Position numbers and translations under genes: made by a program. Under the pieces are notes generated by a model. It was not told the DNA's origin, searched no databases, and saw only the letters and a list, made by a program, of their open reading frames with translations. From Amaurobius ferox (Eukaryota > Arthropoda > Arachnida > Araneae > Amaurobiidae): DNA of 64,000 nt. Positions within the stretch are counted from its first letter, which is position 1, and each line of letters begins with the position of its first letter. Location of the stretch: positions 138,606,293-138,670,292 of the forward strand of contig OX578134.1 in NCBI GenBank assembly GCA_951213105.1, in the 5' to 3' direction. Positions 24,271 through 35,754 of this stretch are shown here, piece after piece.

Positions 24271-25326
24271 TTTGTTTTAGGAGGTTGGGTGAAAGGGGTG
24301 AATTTCTGGATATTAGTAAGCTTAAAAAAAGGTATTATAATTATTTTTCTAAATGCTGAGGATAGTAAGCTTTGTAAAGCAGCTTGTAAATTAAATGTTG
24401 AGACATTTAAATTCTCTTTTCTTTATGACGCTACTTAACACATGTCTGCGAATCTTTGTTAAATGATTAATATGCATACATAGCGTATTGTTACAAATAC
24501 CTCAAATGTTTTTTCTGCCTTTTGCATTTCCTTAAGGAAAAACTACCTTTAAAGGCTATCAGTTATTGTCGAGTTTGCATTACTTCTCCTCGGCGAAAAA
24601 TGTGACAAAATATCGCGAAAAAGGCGACTTTTGGAAACTTTTAGAATTTTGTAATTCGATCAAGAATTTACCAAGTGACTTTGATTTTTAGTGAAATTTT
24701 AACAGAATGTATATACATTAGGCATCATTCAGTTAGAAGGAGCTGGTGTGATAAATTTTTTTTAAAGACAGATCCGCATGTAAGTTTCCAATGGAAATTT
24801 TATATACTTAAATACAAATTTTGTACCACCCCTCAAATCTAACTTTTCGCATTTTCGGGGATTTCGTTTGATCGGGTCTAAGTGGTTTATGTACTAAAAG
24901 TTTGGCAATTGTTTCATTGCCAGTTTTGTATATAAGAAACCAGGATATTTTTCTTTCAAAAGATCTTCAAATGAATAAAGAAAAATTGCTTTATGGAACT
25001 CTCTTTATAAAGGCCGGAATAAAAAGTTAAATTTTGCACTCTTTTATTAAAACATGAAACTGCCGTAGTCGGAAAGTCTATTTTATTTGCAGAATTTCTT
25101 AAATTTGTATCATGTATCTGTTACCAATCCTTCCAAGAGATTTTTAGTAGTGAAATCTTACCCTGTATAATACCCCTGCATAATATTCCTGCAGCCTATA
25201 ACGAAAGCATTATTTTCCTTACCGAATGCATTTGAAATAAATACAAAAACATATAAATACACTTTTAAGTGGAAAAAATAAAATTAGAACAAAACAGAAG
25301 CTATACTAGAAAACTATTTTGCAGCT
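24271..25326. other. Unassigned sequence with R-like tail
   Basis: 24276-24350 repeats the tail of repeat R copy 1 (AGGTTGGGT, AAGGGGTGAATT, TATTAGTAAGCTTAAA). Stretches at 23995-24130 and 24590-24680 share TTGGCGAC-type motifs with 44750-44830. No gene is visible. Confidence 0.45.
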
Positions 25327-25660
25327 TGCTGTATCAATTGAAAGAAGCACTACTAGAATACAAATGAGAAAATTGAGAAAGGTATGAATAATACATAATA
25401 CTGAATCTTTGTAAATGAACGCCAGATCTAAAAAGGCGCCATAAAAAATTGGATTGTGAAAAGAATCTAATAGACACTGAACAACAAAAGCATTGAGAAC
25501 AACACTGCAGTGCAGACAAAAAAAACAACACTTGCAAGCGTGTCAAATTTGAGAGTATTGTGCCTGTGAAAAGAATTATTTTACAGATAGAACATGCGAC
25601 TGAAATTTTTAAAGCGTAGGTAGGTTTTTAAAATGAGTGATTTCTTGGACTTGAAAGTGA
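25327..25660 (+). repeat. Dispersed repeat R, copy 2
   Basis: TTGCTGTATCAATTGAAAGA, ACTAGAATACAAATGAGAAA and GAATAATACATAATACTGAA appear in the order seen in the other R copies. The 70-codon minus-strand frame 25334-25546 is not conserved between copies. Confidence 0.7.
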
Positions 25661-26388
25661 ACTCACTTTACTTAATATGGTGAAAATGTGATTGAGTATA
25701 GATATTTTTCTATGTATTGGAGATGAAGGTGAGAATATTTGATACAGTAAAGTAAATAATGGGAGATTTTAATTTTCAGCAGTGTTCGTAATGTTTATAT
25801 TCAAACGCGTTAAAGAGTGCACGAAATCGCCTGATAAAAAGTTTTCATAAGGTCCATGTACATAATTGATGACTTTCAATAATGAACAGGTCTCTGAACT
25901 AATTTTGCTTGTCCTTTAACAATGATATAAGATAATAGGATATACCACATACATCACGTGATATGTAATTTAATTATTTAAAAATCTTTTAAATTAACTG
26001 CAACTAAATTTTCCGTATCACACATTAAATGACAATACGGTTTTTTATTTATTTGACTAAATTCAAAATGTCCTTTGCTCCCATGAGAAAAAATATAAAA
26101 TTGTTCCCCAAATGTTTTTTTAATTAAGTTTATTTTAACACATTTTACTTCGTCTAGTTAAAATTGTCTTTAGATGTTATATAATAAATATTGTAAAAGT
26201 TAACTTGGTAGTTTTTTTCTGTATCACATGATGATAGACAGACAGACTGACGGACGGACGAACGGACATATACACTGTTGTTAGTAGACCATTGCACTGG
26301 TAACGGGTTGCAGTTATAATACTCTCTAAGTTATAATAAAAAGCTGCACTAAAATTGGTTTCAGTTCAGTTCGGTTTCAGTTAACGTT
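25661..26388. other. Unassigned sequence with a GACA/GACG microsatellite remnant
   Basis: GACAGACAGACTGACGGACG at 26236-26268 looks like the microsatellite of another decayed CAGA-type element. The remainder shows nothing. Confidence 0.4.
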
Positions 26389-26393
26389 GTACT
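26389..26393. repeat. Target-site duplication of the Ty3-like element (left)
   Basis: GTACT here matches GTACT at 31980-31984, immediately outside the two outermost LTRs. Confidence 0.85.
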
Positions 26394-27215
26394 TGTGAAA
26401 CACATTTTAAAATATAATAAAAACTTAAGTTCTAATTAACATTATTTTACTACTACTTTGTGTTCACAATAACTCTCCAATTATTTACTTTTGCGAGTCC
26501 TGTAAAGGAATTATTAATTATTATAATACTCATTGACTGCACCATTTAAACTTTAACAATAAAACATTTATTAACAACATCAACACTTATTAATTCATTA
26601 CACAATTAATTATTAGTTTTGGTGGGGGAACACGTGAGACCACTAAATTTGCTAAAACGTTTCTAGACCTAAAGTTATTTGAGGAACACATACCTTCAAG
26701 GTTGTCTTGGACTATGATCATATATCAAAATGTTGGCATCAGTAATTCGTACTCGCCATAACTCTCGGTGTGTGTCACCTTCTCGTACTCTGATTGCACT
26801 CACACATCAATAGATCTCCATTACTTTGGAACCTCTACACAACACTCTACAAGTCTGTATTTCCCAATTCAAGTCATCGTCTCCCAAGATTTCTTATCTT
26901 CTGCTTCTAATGTCCTTCCTCGGTCACAAGTTGTGGTTCCCTTTTTCCCTTGGGGGTGTCATTTCCCCTTTGCTTTCATTTGCAGCATTAGTTGTGACGT
27001 ATCAAGAAGCTTCTCCATTGGTTAATCATTGAACCAATGTCGCTACTTGACATCCTCGTAAGGGCCCCCTCTGTCTTGACCCTCCTAAATTTATGGTTTG
27101 CTGTAAACCTCGGCGCCACTCAGACTGGCAGTATTGTTCGAAGTTTCGAATCAATAAATAACTGGCATAAACCTGTCTCACCAAAACACATGCGAGATCT
27201 ATTTCTGGTCTCACA
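26394..27215 (-). repeat. 3' LTR of the Ty3-like element
   Basis: On the minus strand it starts TGTGAGACCAGAAATAGATC and ends TTTAAAATGTGTTTCACA, 822 bp. It is much closer to the outer 5' LTR than to the middle LTR, for example in the TTTTGGTGGGGGAACAC segment. Confidence 0.9.
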
Positions 27216-27217
27216 TA

Positions 27218-27226
27218 TCTCCCCTC
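27218..27226 (-). other. Polypurine tract
   Basis: GAGGGGAGA on the minus strand lies two bases from the start of the 3' LTR, the usual position of the plus-strand primer. Confidence 0.65.
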
Positions 27227-27390
27227 GGACAAAGAAAAAAACAAAAAATTATATTTATTAATTAATTTATTTATTTATATCTTGAACATCTTATGATTTT
27301 AAACCCTTTTTATTTATTTGTTTATATATCCTTTTTAAACTCGGATTCATTTACTCAACGTACCTACAAAACTTATCATATTTATGTATT

Positions 27391-27693
27391 TCAATATATT
27401 TTAATCCTTATAAATTTGAATACTTGACATTTAGTAACTGCGGCTAACACTTTTATCGCCGTAATACATATTATATCGCCATATAATATAATTTCAATTG
27501 GTTCATCTTTCATGGTATAATTATTTCTAATGGTCAATTTATTTTTTTCTCCAAGTTTTATAACTTGAAAGGGTCCCTGAAATCTATCTTGTAGCGTATT
27601 GGGTTTATTTTCCTCTTTCAAAAATACGGTATCTCCGATTTTCATTTCTTCATTAGTAATTCTTTTGAATTTTAAAGCACTCCTACTTTCATA
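27391..27693 (-). pseudogene. Integrase C-terminal tail of the Ty3-like element
   Basis: The minus-strand frame contains KIGDTVFLKEENKP and RFQGPFQVIKL. These match the C-terminal domain of Ty3-like integrases (GPF/Y module, with the usual V-GD-V-L and F-GPF-V pattern). The frame can be extended about 16 codons upstream of the first ATG in the same phase. The zinc-binding HHCC part and the catalytic DDE core that should precede it are absent. The stop is followed at about 165 bp by the polypurine tract, the normal place for the end of pol. Confidence 0.7.
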
Positions 27694-27745
27694 TTTTTAT
27701 TTAACTTAATTTTAACCTTCTTTTGATTACTCATTACAATATCAA

Positions 27746-28714
27746 TTATTTTATTTTTTTATTACTGTTCGAATTGCACCAAATGAAAAAAATACTTTTG
27801 CGTCTTTTGTGGGGATAAAGATCACACACCTCCTTATCCTGAATTTCCTGGTCAGCATCGAATTGTTCTGCAATCAACTGACCTGGTTGCAAAGCAATTA
27901 TGCGCGCGAGCGTGACATAGACCTGGAAGTCAAGATTTGACTCTTCATAAACACATTTTTTTTCAGCAAAATCATTAACCTTTTCATTTTTAGGAAAATT
28001 GGCCTTATCGACCTGTGCGATTTTTTGACTGTCATAATAACCATTTTTAATATTTTCATTAAATTCAAATATGCCTTTTACTTCATCTGGTGTGACAATT
28101 GGCTTTCTTGCACTAGTCACAATTTTAACATTATTTTCTGTATCAACATTTTTATTATTTTTATCCTTTTAACAAGTATAGTCATTAACATGGCTACCTT
28201 AAAAAATTTTTGTATCAATTTGTGAAACTTTACAACTAATTTCCTTAATTTCACCATGCTTTTTATTATCGATCTGAGTCGATTTTGAGTTAATTTCATT
28301 TTTGTACTCATCATTTAAATTTATTTTTGCATTGCACGTGTCATTTTTATTTTGAATAATTTCTTTAACTCCTGCATTTTCATAACTTGTCATGATTTTA
28401 CTTATATTACTTTCTACACCTGTATTTTCCTCAATTTTCTTTTTATTAATATTTGCCTCATATTTTAATTTTTGGACACACTCTTTATGGATGCGGACCC
28501 ATCCGGGCTGCGCCAGTAAAGCTGCAATATCCAACATCTCCACCTTCGGACAGGGGACATGGGTATATTTTTGCATGCTTTCCATACTATTTATTTTTTG
28601 ACTGTCATTTTTATTTTCTTGTGTTTTATTTTTATTTGATTTAAAATTGGGACCTGGGCTTCGCGTGCAAATCTCCCTTTCATAATTTTCATTTCTACTC
28701 TCGTGTCCGTCCAT
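27746..28714 (-). pseudogene. Unrecognised retroelement-internal frames
   Basis: Two long minus-strand frames (28714-28199, 171 codons; 28120-27746, 124 codons) stand where protease and RT would be. They are rich in Lys, Glu, Asn and Ile. I see no DTG/DSG protease site and no YxDD, and I do not recognise the proteins. They may be a pol remnant, an extra frame of this lineage, or sequence brought in by a rearrangement. Confidence 0.35.
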
Positions 28715-28989
28715 AACTTTCGCGTTGACGCCTGTATTGCTTATTTGGGAATTTGGTCTATTTTTTAAATTTTGACTTGGCCAAAGCCCCTCCGTCAGTT
28801 TAAATTACCGCGATTTTGACTGCCGCTACGGTTTCTTTCTTGCCTCTGAAATCTTTCTTCCGCAAACGTTTGATTATTTGTATTATGCCTTTCATTTCTT
28901 TCCGTATTTCATTCTCTGTATCCGCTATTTTGCGTATTACAAAATGTGCTACTTTGCCCATTTCTAAATCCGTTATTGTTTTCATTTCT

Positions 28990-29886
28990 AACTTCATTTC
29001 TTTTATTTCCAAAACCGTTGCTTTTGCTTTCATACTTATTTTCTCCATAATTTTTGTGCGCATTTTTATTGTGCCAACAGGTAGAAAAATAGTACCCTCT
29101 TTTTCTGCATCCAATATATCATTTCAGTTTCTGATTTTTCACGCCTTTCATATTTTACTTGTTGATGTTCAATTTTTGAACTTTGTAAATGCCTTTCCAT
29201 TTGACTATCATTAAAATTTCTGCCCATATTTTTATTGCGATAAATTGCATTAACTTCTGTACTGTCGCAATCCTTAAAAACCTTCTCCAAATGCACTGCG
29301 TATTTTTTCGCCTTTTCAAAATTTTGTATATTTAATTTTCTTATTTCAAATGCCAGATCTTGTCTTAAAGCTTCCATCAATTTTGAAAACGCTAAATTGT
29401 TCTTTATTTCACACATTTCATTATTCGCGTAATTCCCTAAAAATTCATTTGTTGAATTTGAAATTTCCAACGCTAACTGAGATACTTTCATTCCTGGCGT
29501 CATTTTAATTTTACTTAAATTTGTCTGCTTTTTTGCAGCATTGTAAGGGATGTTTTAAATTGTTTCATTAATATTTATTTTATCTCTCCCATTTTATTTG
29601 CTTTCTCGAGTTCCCTTTCCTTTGACAAATATTCAAGCGCTTTGTCTTTTAACCTAGATTTTAAAATTACGACTTTATTTTCCTCCGATCATTCGGCCAT
29701 TTTTGCAACATTTTCAAATTGCGCAATAAAAAATTTGACATCCTCGTCTTTTCTTCCATTAAACACTGGCAATAAATTAATCAACCCAAAATTATCCATT
29801 TTTCTTCTCGGATTTTCATTAACCCCTATTTGTGACATATCCGGAGAATTTTGTCGTCTAGAATTTCTATTGCTTCTCAAAGGCAT
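28990..29886 (-). pseudogene. Gag remnant of the Ty3-like element
   Basis: The N-terminal piece (29886-29689, 65 codons) ends LPVFNGRKDEDVKFFIAQFE, a typical Ty3-like gag capsid start. It is broken by TGA at 29686-29688, where a Trp is usual. The same frame then continues with LKSRLKDKALEYLSKE, and further pieces follow at 29503-29066. A CCHC zinc knuckle can be placed at 29077-29118, but its first Cys and its His are both Tyr. Several stops and frameshifts make this non-functional. Gag normally forms the particle that packages the element RNA. Confidence 0.75.
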
Positions 29887-30228
29887 TTAAAACAAAAATC
29901 ATATTTTCCAAAATCCTACTTAAAATTAATACCATAAATACACTTAAAAATACTGCACATAAAACACTTCAACATGCAAACTAAATATCCTTAACATTAA
30001 TCAACTTTTCAAACATTATTTTCAATTATTTCAAATATATTCAAATTCATTCATTACCATAATGACTGTGCATATTTAATTTAAACAATGCAAAAATCTG
30101 GTCATCACATGATCCTCCATTAAATTTATTCATCTCTTTATATAAATTATTTTTATCACTTTGTGTATTATTTATTAAAATTTTCATTTTAAATTTTGAA
30201 CTCACACAAAAGCGTCACGGAACCCAAA

Positions 30229-31135
30229 TGTGGCAACCGATTTAAAACATGGTTTAAAGTTGAAGTTTTAGCTTAATTATCATTAACATAAAATATCTTA
30301 ATATGGCCGTAAATTCGTACATAGTGGACTTATTATTGAAATCGTACATTGCATTATTGTGTCGCTATTAAAACCCTCCAATTATTTAACTTTCGCGCGA
30401 GTTCTGTAAAGGAATGATTAATTAATATGTTACTAAATTGATTACTCCATTTAAACTTAAACAATAAATCATTTATTAACAACATAACCACTTATTAATT
30501 CATTACACAATTAATTATATTATTTCGGCGATGGGAACATGTGAGACATATGACCAGTCTGAATAAAATTGCTTAAAATATGTCTATGACCTTTGATTAT
30601 TGATGAACACATACCTTCAAGGCTGTCTTGGACTATGATCATATATCAAAATGTTGGCATCAGTAATTCGTACTTGCCATAACTCTCGGTGTGTGGCTCC
30701 TTCTCCTACTCTGATTGCACTCACACATCAATAGACCTCCATTACTTTAGAACCTCTACGGAACACTCTACAAGTCTGTATTTCCCAATTCAAGTCATCG
30801 TCTCCAAGATTTCTTATCTTTTGCTTCTAATGTCCTTCCACGCTCACAAGTTGTGGTTCCCCTTTTCCCTTGGGGGTGTCACTCCCCCTTTGCTTTCATT
30901 TGCAGCATTTAGTGTGGCGTAACAAGAAGTTTCTCCATTGGTTATTCATTGAACTAATGTCGCTACTTGACATCCTCGTAAGGGCCCCCTCTGTCTTGAC
31001 ACTCCTAAATTTATGGGTTGCTGTAAACCTTGGCGCCACTCAGACTGGTAGTATTGTCCGAAGTTTCGAATCAATAAATAACTGGCATAAACCTGTCTCA
31101 CCAAAACACATGTGAGATCTATTTCTGGTCTCACA
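30229..31135 (-). repeat. Additional internal LTR (distinct subfamily)
   Basis: On the minus strand it starts TGTGAGACCAGAAATAGATC and ends AATCGGTTGCCACA, 907 bp. It differs from the outer LTRs by its longer end and by the GGTCATATGTCTCACATG segment. The flanking pentamers (TATAT and CCAAA on plus) do not match, so it is not a clean solo-LTR insertion. Its length is close to that of the solo LTR at 10848. Confidence 0.8.
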
Positions 31136-31158
31136 TATATCCTGATTATGACACCAAA
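31136..31158 (-). other. Leader with primer-binding-site-like sequence
   Basis: Directly after the outer 5' LTR on the minus strand comes TTTGGTGTCATAATCAGG, the kind of TGGTGTCA leader found at the primer-binding site of Ty3-like elements. Only this short piece survives before the middle LTR begins. Confidence 0.5.
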
Positions 31159-31979
31159 TATGGGACACATTTTAAAATATAATATAAACTTAAAGTTCTA
31201 ATTAACATCATTTTACTACTACTTTGTATTCGCAATACCCTCCAATTATTTACTTTTGCGAGTCCTGTAAAGGAATTATTAATTATTATAATACCTATTG
31301 ACTGCAGCATTTAAACTTTAACAATAAAACATTTATTAACAACATCAACACTTATTAATTCATTACACAATTTATTATTAGTTTTGGTGGGGGAACACAT
31401 GAGACCACTAAATTTGCCTGAACGTTTCTAGATCTAAAGTTATTTGAGGAACACATACCTTCAAGGCTGTCTTGGACTATGATCATATATCAAAATGTTG
31501 GCATCAGTAATTCGTACTCGCCATAACTCTCGGTGTGTGTCTCCTTCTCGTACTCTGATTGCACTCACACATCAATAGATCTCCATTACTTTGGAACCTC
31601 TACGCAACACTCTACAAGTCTGTATTTCCCAATTCAAGTCATCGTCTCCAAGATTTCTTATCTTCTGCTTCTAATGTCCTTCCTCGGTCACAAGTTGTGG
31701 TTCCCTTTTTCCCTTGGGGGTGTCACTTCCCCTTTGCTTTCATTTGCAGCATTGGTTGTGACGTATCAAGAAGTTTCTCCATTGGTTAATCATTGAACCA
31801 ATGTCGCTACTTGACATCCTCGTAAGGGCCCCCTCTGTCTTGACCCTCCTAAATTTATGGTTTGCTGTAAGCCTCGGCGCCACTCAGACTGGCAGTATTG
31901 TCCGAAGTTTCGAATCAATAAATAACTGGCATAAACCTGTCTCACTAGAACACATGTGAGTTCTATTTCTTGTTTCACA
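31159..31979 (-). repeat. Outer 5' LTR of the Ty3-like element
   Basis: On the minus strand it starts TGTGAAACAAGAAATAG and ends AAATGTGTCCCATA, 821 bp. It pairs with 26394-27215 by the GTACT duplication and by sequence. Confidence 0.9.
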
Positions 31980-31984
31980 GTACT
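31980..31984. repeat. Target-site duplication of the Ty3-like element (right)
   Basis: GTACT, partner of 26389-26393. Confidence 0.85.
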
Positions 31985-32559
31985 AACTAAACAGTGGATA
32001 CAGTTTTTTGCCTACTAATATCTGTGGAACGTTTGAGCAGTAGCAACAACCTATATAATTTGTACTGCATGGCACAACTGAATAGAAAAGCATAATCCTG
32101 GTTTCTTAACTTAGTGGTGTAAGAAATTTACAAGAACGTTAATACTAGATCGCGAAACTGTAGCAACTTTTTTAATGAAAAGTTGCACAAAAGTGGTATT
32201 TAGGAGTGTAGTTGGTTTGCTGGGTATAAATATGTTTATGCTTTAAGTTAAAAATTGAAATTTTTCCAAAACTTTGTTAAAAAAATTATACATTTAAAAA
32301 TTTTCAATAGGAATAATTTTTCTGAATAGATGTTTGGTATAATTTTTGAAAATTAAAAAAGAAAGTGATTATTTTTCAGTAAATGAATTTATGAAGAAAG
32401 TATATCGAGATAAAACAAGTCAGTGTAGCAATTGTTACAGACACAAAAAGTATTTAAGTGTGTAGTTATTTGCTTTATGTGTAAATAGGTTTATGTTTTG
32501 ACTTAAAAACTGAAATGTTCTCAAAAGAAACTGAAGTCCAATATGTATTTTAATACCCT
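31985..32559. other. AT-rich sequence, no gene seen
   Basis: No feature can be supported. Confidence 0.5.
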
Positions 32560-35250
32560 ACATTTATTTTCGTTCTGTGTAATTAAGTAAAATACTACTA
32601 CACACTTTGTAATTATCTGAGAGAAATATCAAGATTGGCATGTCTTTTAACTAACAAACAAAACAAGCCACATAAAATTAGCAATTCTATAAGCAAATTA
32701 GGAAGGGAGATGGAATTTAAGCAATGTTTTTTTCTTCTATTTCGTATTACAAAGTAGCATTCAATAAATGAGGAAAGAAACATGTTGGTTATGAAGTATT
32801 TTCTTTCTGCATTGTTTGTATTGTCTGATGGTATGTAATAATTTTTAATGTCAGTCAATGTAACGAATAATGTTTTTCACAAGAAAATGCACGGCACAGA
32901 AAACACCAAGGAAATGTGGATAACAAATGGCTTTGATTATAACATATAATTATGCTTTTCTTTCTTTCATTATTTTTATATATTGAAACTATATTTGTTG
33001 GATAAAACAACATTGCATAAAAAACATTGGAACAAAACTCTTTGCGTAAAAAACATTGGAACAAAACTCTGCGTAAAAAACATTGGAACAAAACTCTTTG
33101 CGTAAAAAACATTGGAACAAATCTCTTTGCGTAAAAAACATTGGAACAAAACTCTTTGCGTAAAAAACATATGAAATATATGTAACAGAATCGAAATAAT
33201 TGTATTTATTATAACACAACTCGGCTCATTTTGCAAGATAATGATGCTAGAAAATTTCAGAATTCCTTGACAACAGTTCGTCTTACAGTGAGGGATAATT
33301 TCACTCATATTGTTATTAAAATAGAAAATTATACAGACATTTAATTAATGAAGTTGCATTAAAAAACTTTTATTGTGTTTTGAGGAGATTAAAAAGTGTT
33401 GCTTTATTGCTTCGATTTTCATCCCAATAAAATATCAAAGTCTAAAAGCCCCCCATTAAAGTCTCCATCTAAATCTAATGTACCCGTTTTATCCGTAATT
33501 CAGCAAAAGATAAAATTTTATAAAAAATAAAATACATCGAATTATTGTTGAGATTGAATGGTTAGTAATTTAATCAATAATATCTTTCGTATAACGAAAT
33601 TTAATAAAACTATTTTTATCATAACTAATACAAATTTTTATCTGAAATTCCCAAGTTGTTATTTGTTTGAAGTTTTTACGCATAATATCAAAGACATATT
33701 GGACATAATTCTGACTCTTTATAGAAAATCGAAAGTGCAGTTTTCATTGTCTTTTTAATCTTATCTGAATATCAATTTGATTATGAGGCATAGATATTTA
33801 TTAGATAAAAAATAAAAAAGTGATTGAATTAAATTTGATCCAAGACGGGAACTATTTTTTTGCATAGCAATTGCCCTGAAAAAATGACCTGATATTTTTA
33901 CATGCTTTGATGGGATGTTTTCCTAACACATTTATAAATTGATTGAGGCGTTGAAAATCTGATGATCGATAATCTTTTTGACAAAGCTATGATATTTTTT
34001 TTCTAGATATCTATGATTTAATTTTATCCGATATAGATGAATATAAGAGGGAATAATTAAAAAAAATAGTGAGCAAGTCGTTGTACATTGATGTGAAACA
34101 ATGCTATTTCCGCTTATATTGAAGGGGAAAGGTTGTTTGTGACGATGGTAAAGGTGCCTGGGGAAAAAGAGACCCACTTGTTTTAATTTTTATATAGATT
34201 ATTTGGGAATACCTTCTATTCAAGCGCCGCCATTTTCCATCATTTCTAAGTGATTGTTTCTGGTCGAACTCCGCATTGCAGAGACGACGAATTATTGTTA
34301 GGTGAAATAGGAAATATAAACTTGAGACTCTAGTTGAGTCTATGCTGAAAGACAGTGCCTATCGTAGATCCTCCCTGCGTCGTAGATGTCTCTGCCTGTG
34401 TTAAAGTTCAAATCTAATTTATCTTTTAAAAAATTAATGAGTTCTAGCGATTCTGGATAATTAAGGAAAATGAAAGGTTTAAACAGCAATAAATTTTATG
34501 TTACAAAATAGAAATTGTTATTTCACATACGGTTTGTTAGTTAAGGCGAATAATATAATTTAAAACTATCACTCCCCGTTTTTACGATACTGCATGCTTT
34601 TTTCTTACTTTTCCCCAAGAAGCGAGGTATTTCGCTAAGAAATAAAACTATTTTCATAAAATTGGGCATGCATCATTGGGCGTTATTTAAATTGACAACA
34701 CCAGAAAGACAATTTATGACCAATAAGATCGACATATAAGAAATCTATAATTTGTCTTATAATTTTCTTCAATATCTAAATCCTATAATCTGCAGGGAAA
34801 GTTATGAGTTGGTGACATTCTTAGTTAGAACTGTAACCTTTAACTCATTCTATTAAATTCAAACTGAAAACAAGTGGCTATTTATAGGAAATCGAAAGTA
34901 TCAGGCTGAAAATATTTTTCAATCTAATTTGAATATCATAATTTGATTATGAAACTGGGGATCTCTATTGGATAGGAAATGGAAAGGAGGATCGAATTAA
35001 ATTTGTTTGAAGACATGTTTTTTAATATCGCATGTGATACCGAAAAATGCTTCAATATTTTCTCTTGTTTGGATATTAATTATTTTATTTACGTTTCTTA
35101 ATGGGTTGGGGTGCCAAATTTTTTGATATACGTTTATTGAAATATGCTTTAAACAGTTTTTATTAGTCTACGTGAATTTCTGTGATTCAATTTCACTTAG
35201 TATAGATGCAAGAATATGATAATCTAAAGAGCGTTTAAATGTCTGAATAA
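32560..35250 (+). repeat. Segmental duplication, copy 1
   Basis: Three collinear blocks match 59150-62350 on the same strand: 32560-32990 with 59150-59590 (GAGAGAAATATTAAGATTG-like, CACGGCACAGA), 33480-33940 with 60950-61410 (TATCCGTAATTCAGCAAA), and 34840-35250 with 61985-62350 (TTTGAATATCATAATTTGAT). The second and third blocks also resemble each other. The divergence suggests an old duplication. No conserved long frame was found, so whether it contains exons is open. Confidence 0.7.
33003..33172. repeat. 29-bp minisatellite
   Basis: About six units of GGAACAAAACTCTTTGCGTA plus AAAAACATT follow one another, with one shortened by two bases. The unit length is not a multiple of three, which opens all three minus-strand frames (32855-33308) and explains their repeated FYAKSFVPMF-type translations. 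Confidence 0.9.
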
Positions 35251-35752
35251 AAGAATATAAATAGACGTTGAAGTCTGTGAATAGTAATACATCTGACAAA
35301 TATCGGTCATTTAAAAGCGTGGGAAACTATTTCCAGTGAATAACTTCAAGCTGTAAGTTCCACCTGTAGGGAAATTGATCTCGCTCACTCTAGAATTTTT
35401 TTATTCATAAATGTTGTGTTTGAATGCATGGCATTAGTCAGGAGTCCTAAATATGCGCATAGTCGCACAGATCGAAATCCATTTTAAAATTTAGCTCTTA
35501 GTAAACGTAGCTCTCATGTGCATAATAAAAGAATATAGCACCAATATAATTTAGATGGAAAGAGATATCTAGTATAATCTGAAAGCTTCAATGAAAATTT
35601 CTGTCTCAAATTATGTACAAAGGTTGCTTTCTTCAACTAACAGGTCAGCTGAAATACTATTTTGTCTTGCAAAACAGCTGAGTGTATATTTTTTACAATG
35701 TCGTTATATGCTTTAAAAATAGAAACGACGCAATGCTTGTTGCTTATTTATA
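35251..35752. other. AT-rich sequence, no gene seen
   Basis: No feature can be supported. Confidence 0.5.
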
Positions 35753-35754
35753 TA

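Larger units (their letters stand above)
26394..31979 (-). mobile_element. Degenerate Ty3-like LTR retrotransposon with three LTRs
   Basis: The outer LTRs (26394-27215 and 31159-31979) are bounded by a perfect 5-bp duplication GTACT, so together they mark one insertion. The element reads on the minus strand: 5' LTR, a 23-bp leader, a third LTR (30229-31135), gag remnants (about 28990-29886), unrecognised frames (27746-28714), the tail of the integrase (27391-27690), a polypurine tract and the 3' LTR. Protease, reverse transcriptase, RNase H and the integrase catalytic core are not visible. About 1.3 kb stands where roughly 3 kb of pol would be expected. It cannot move by itself. Confidence 0.85.

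Noticed and set aside
26768..27261. Plus-strand frames repeated at 30689-31115 and 31533-31796
   Set aside because: They lie wholly inside the three LTRs on the strand opposite to the element and are conserved only because the LTRs are copies.
32855..33308. Overlapping frames with repeated FYAKSFVPMF-type units
   Set aside because: The 29-bp minisatellite opens all three minus frames; there is no evidence of a protein.
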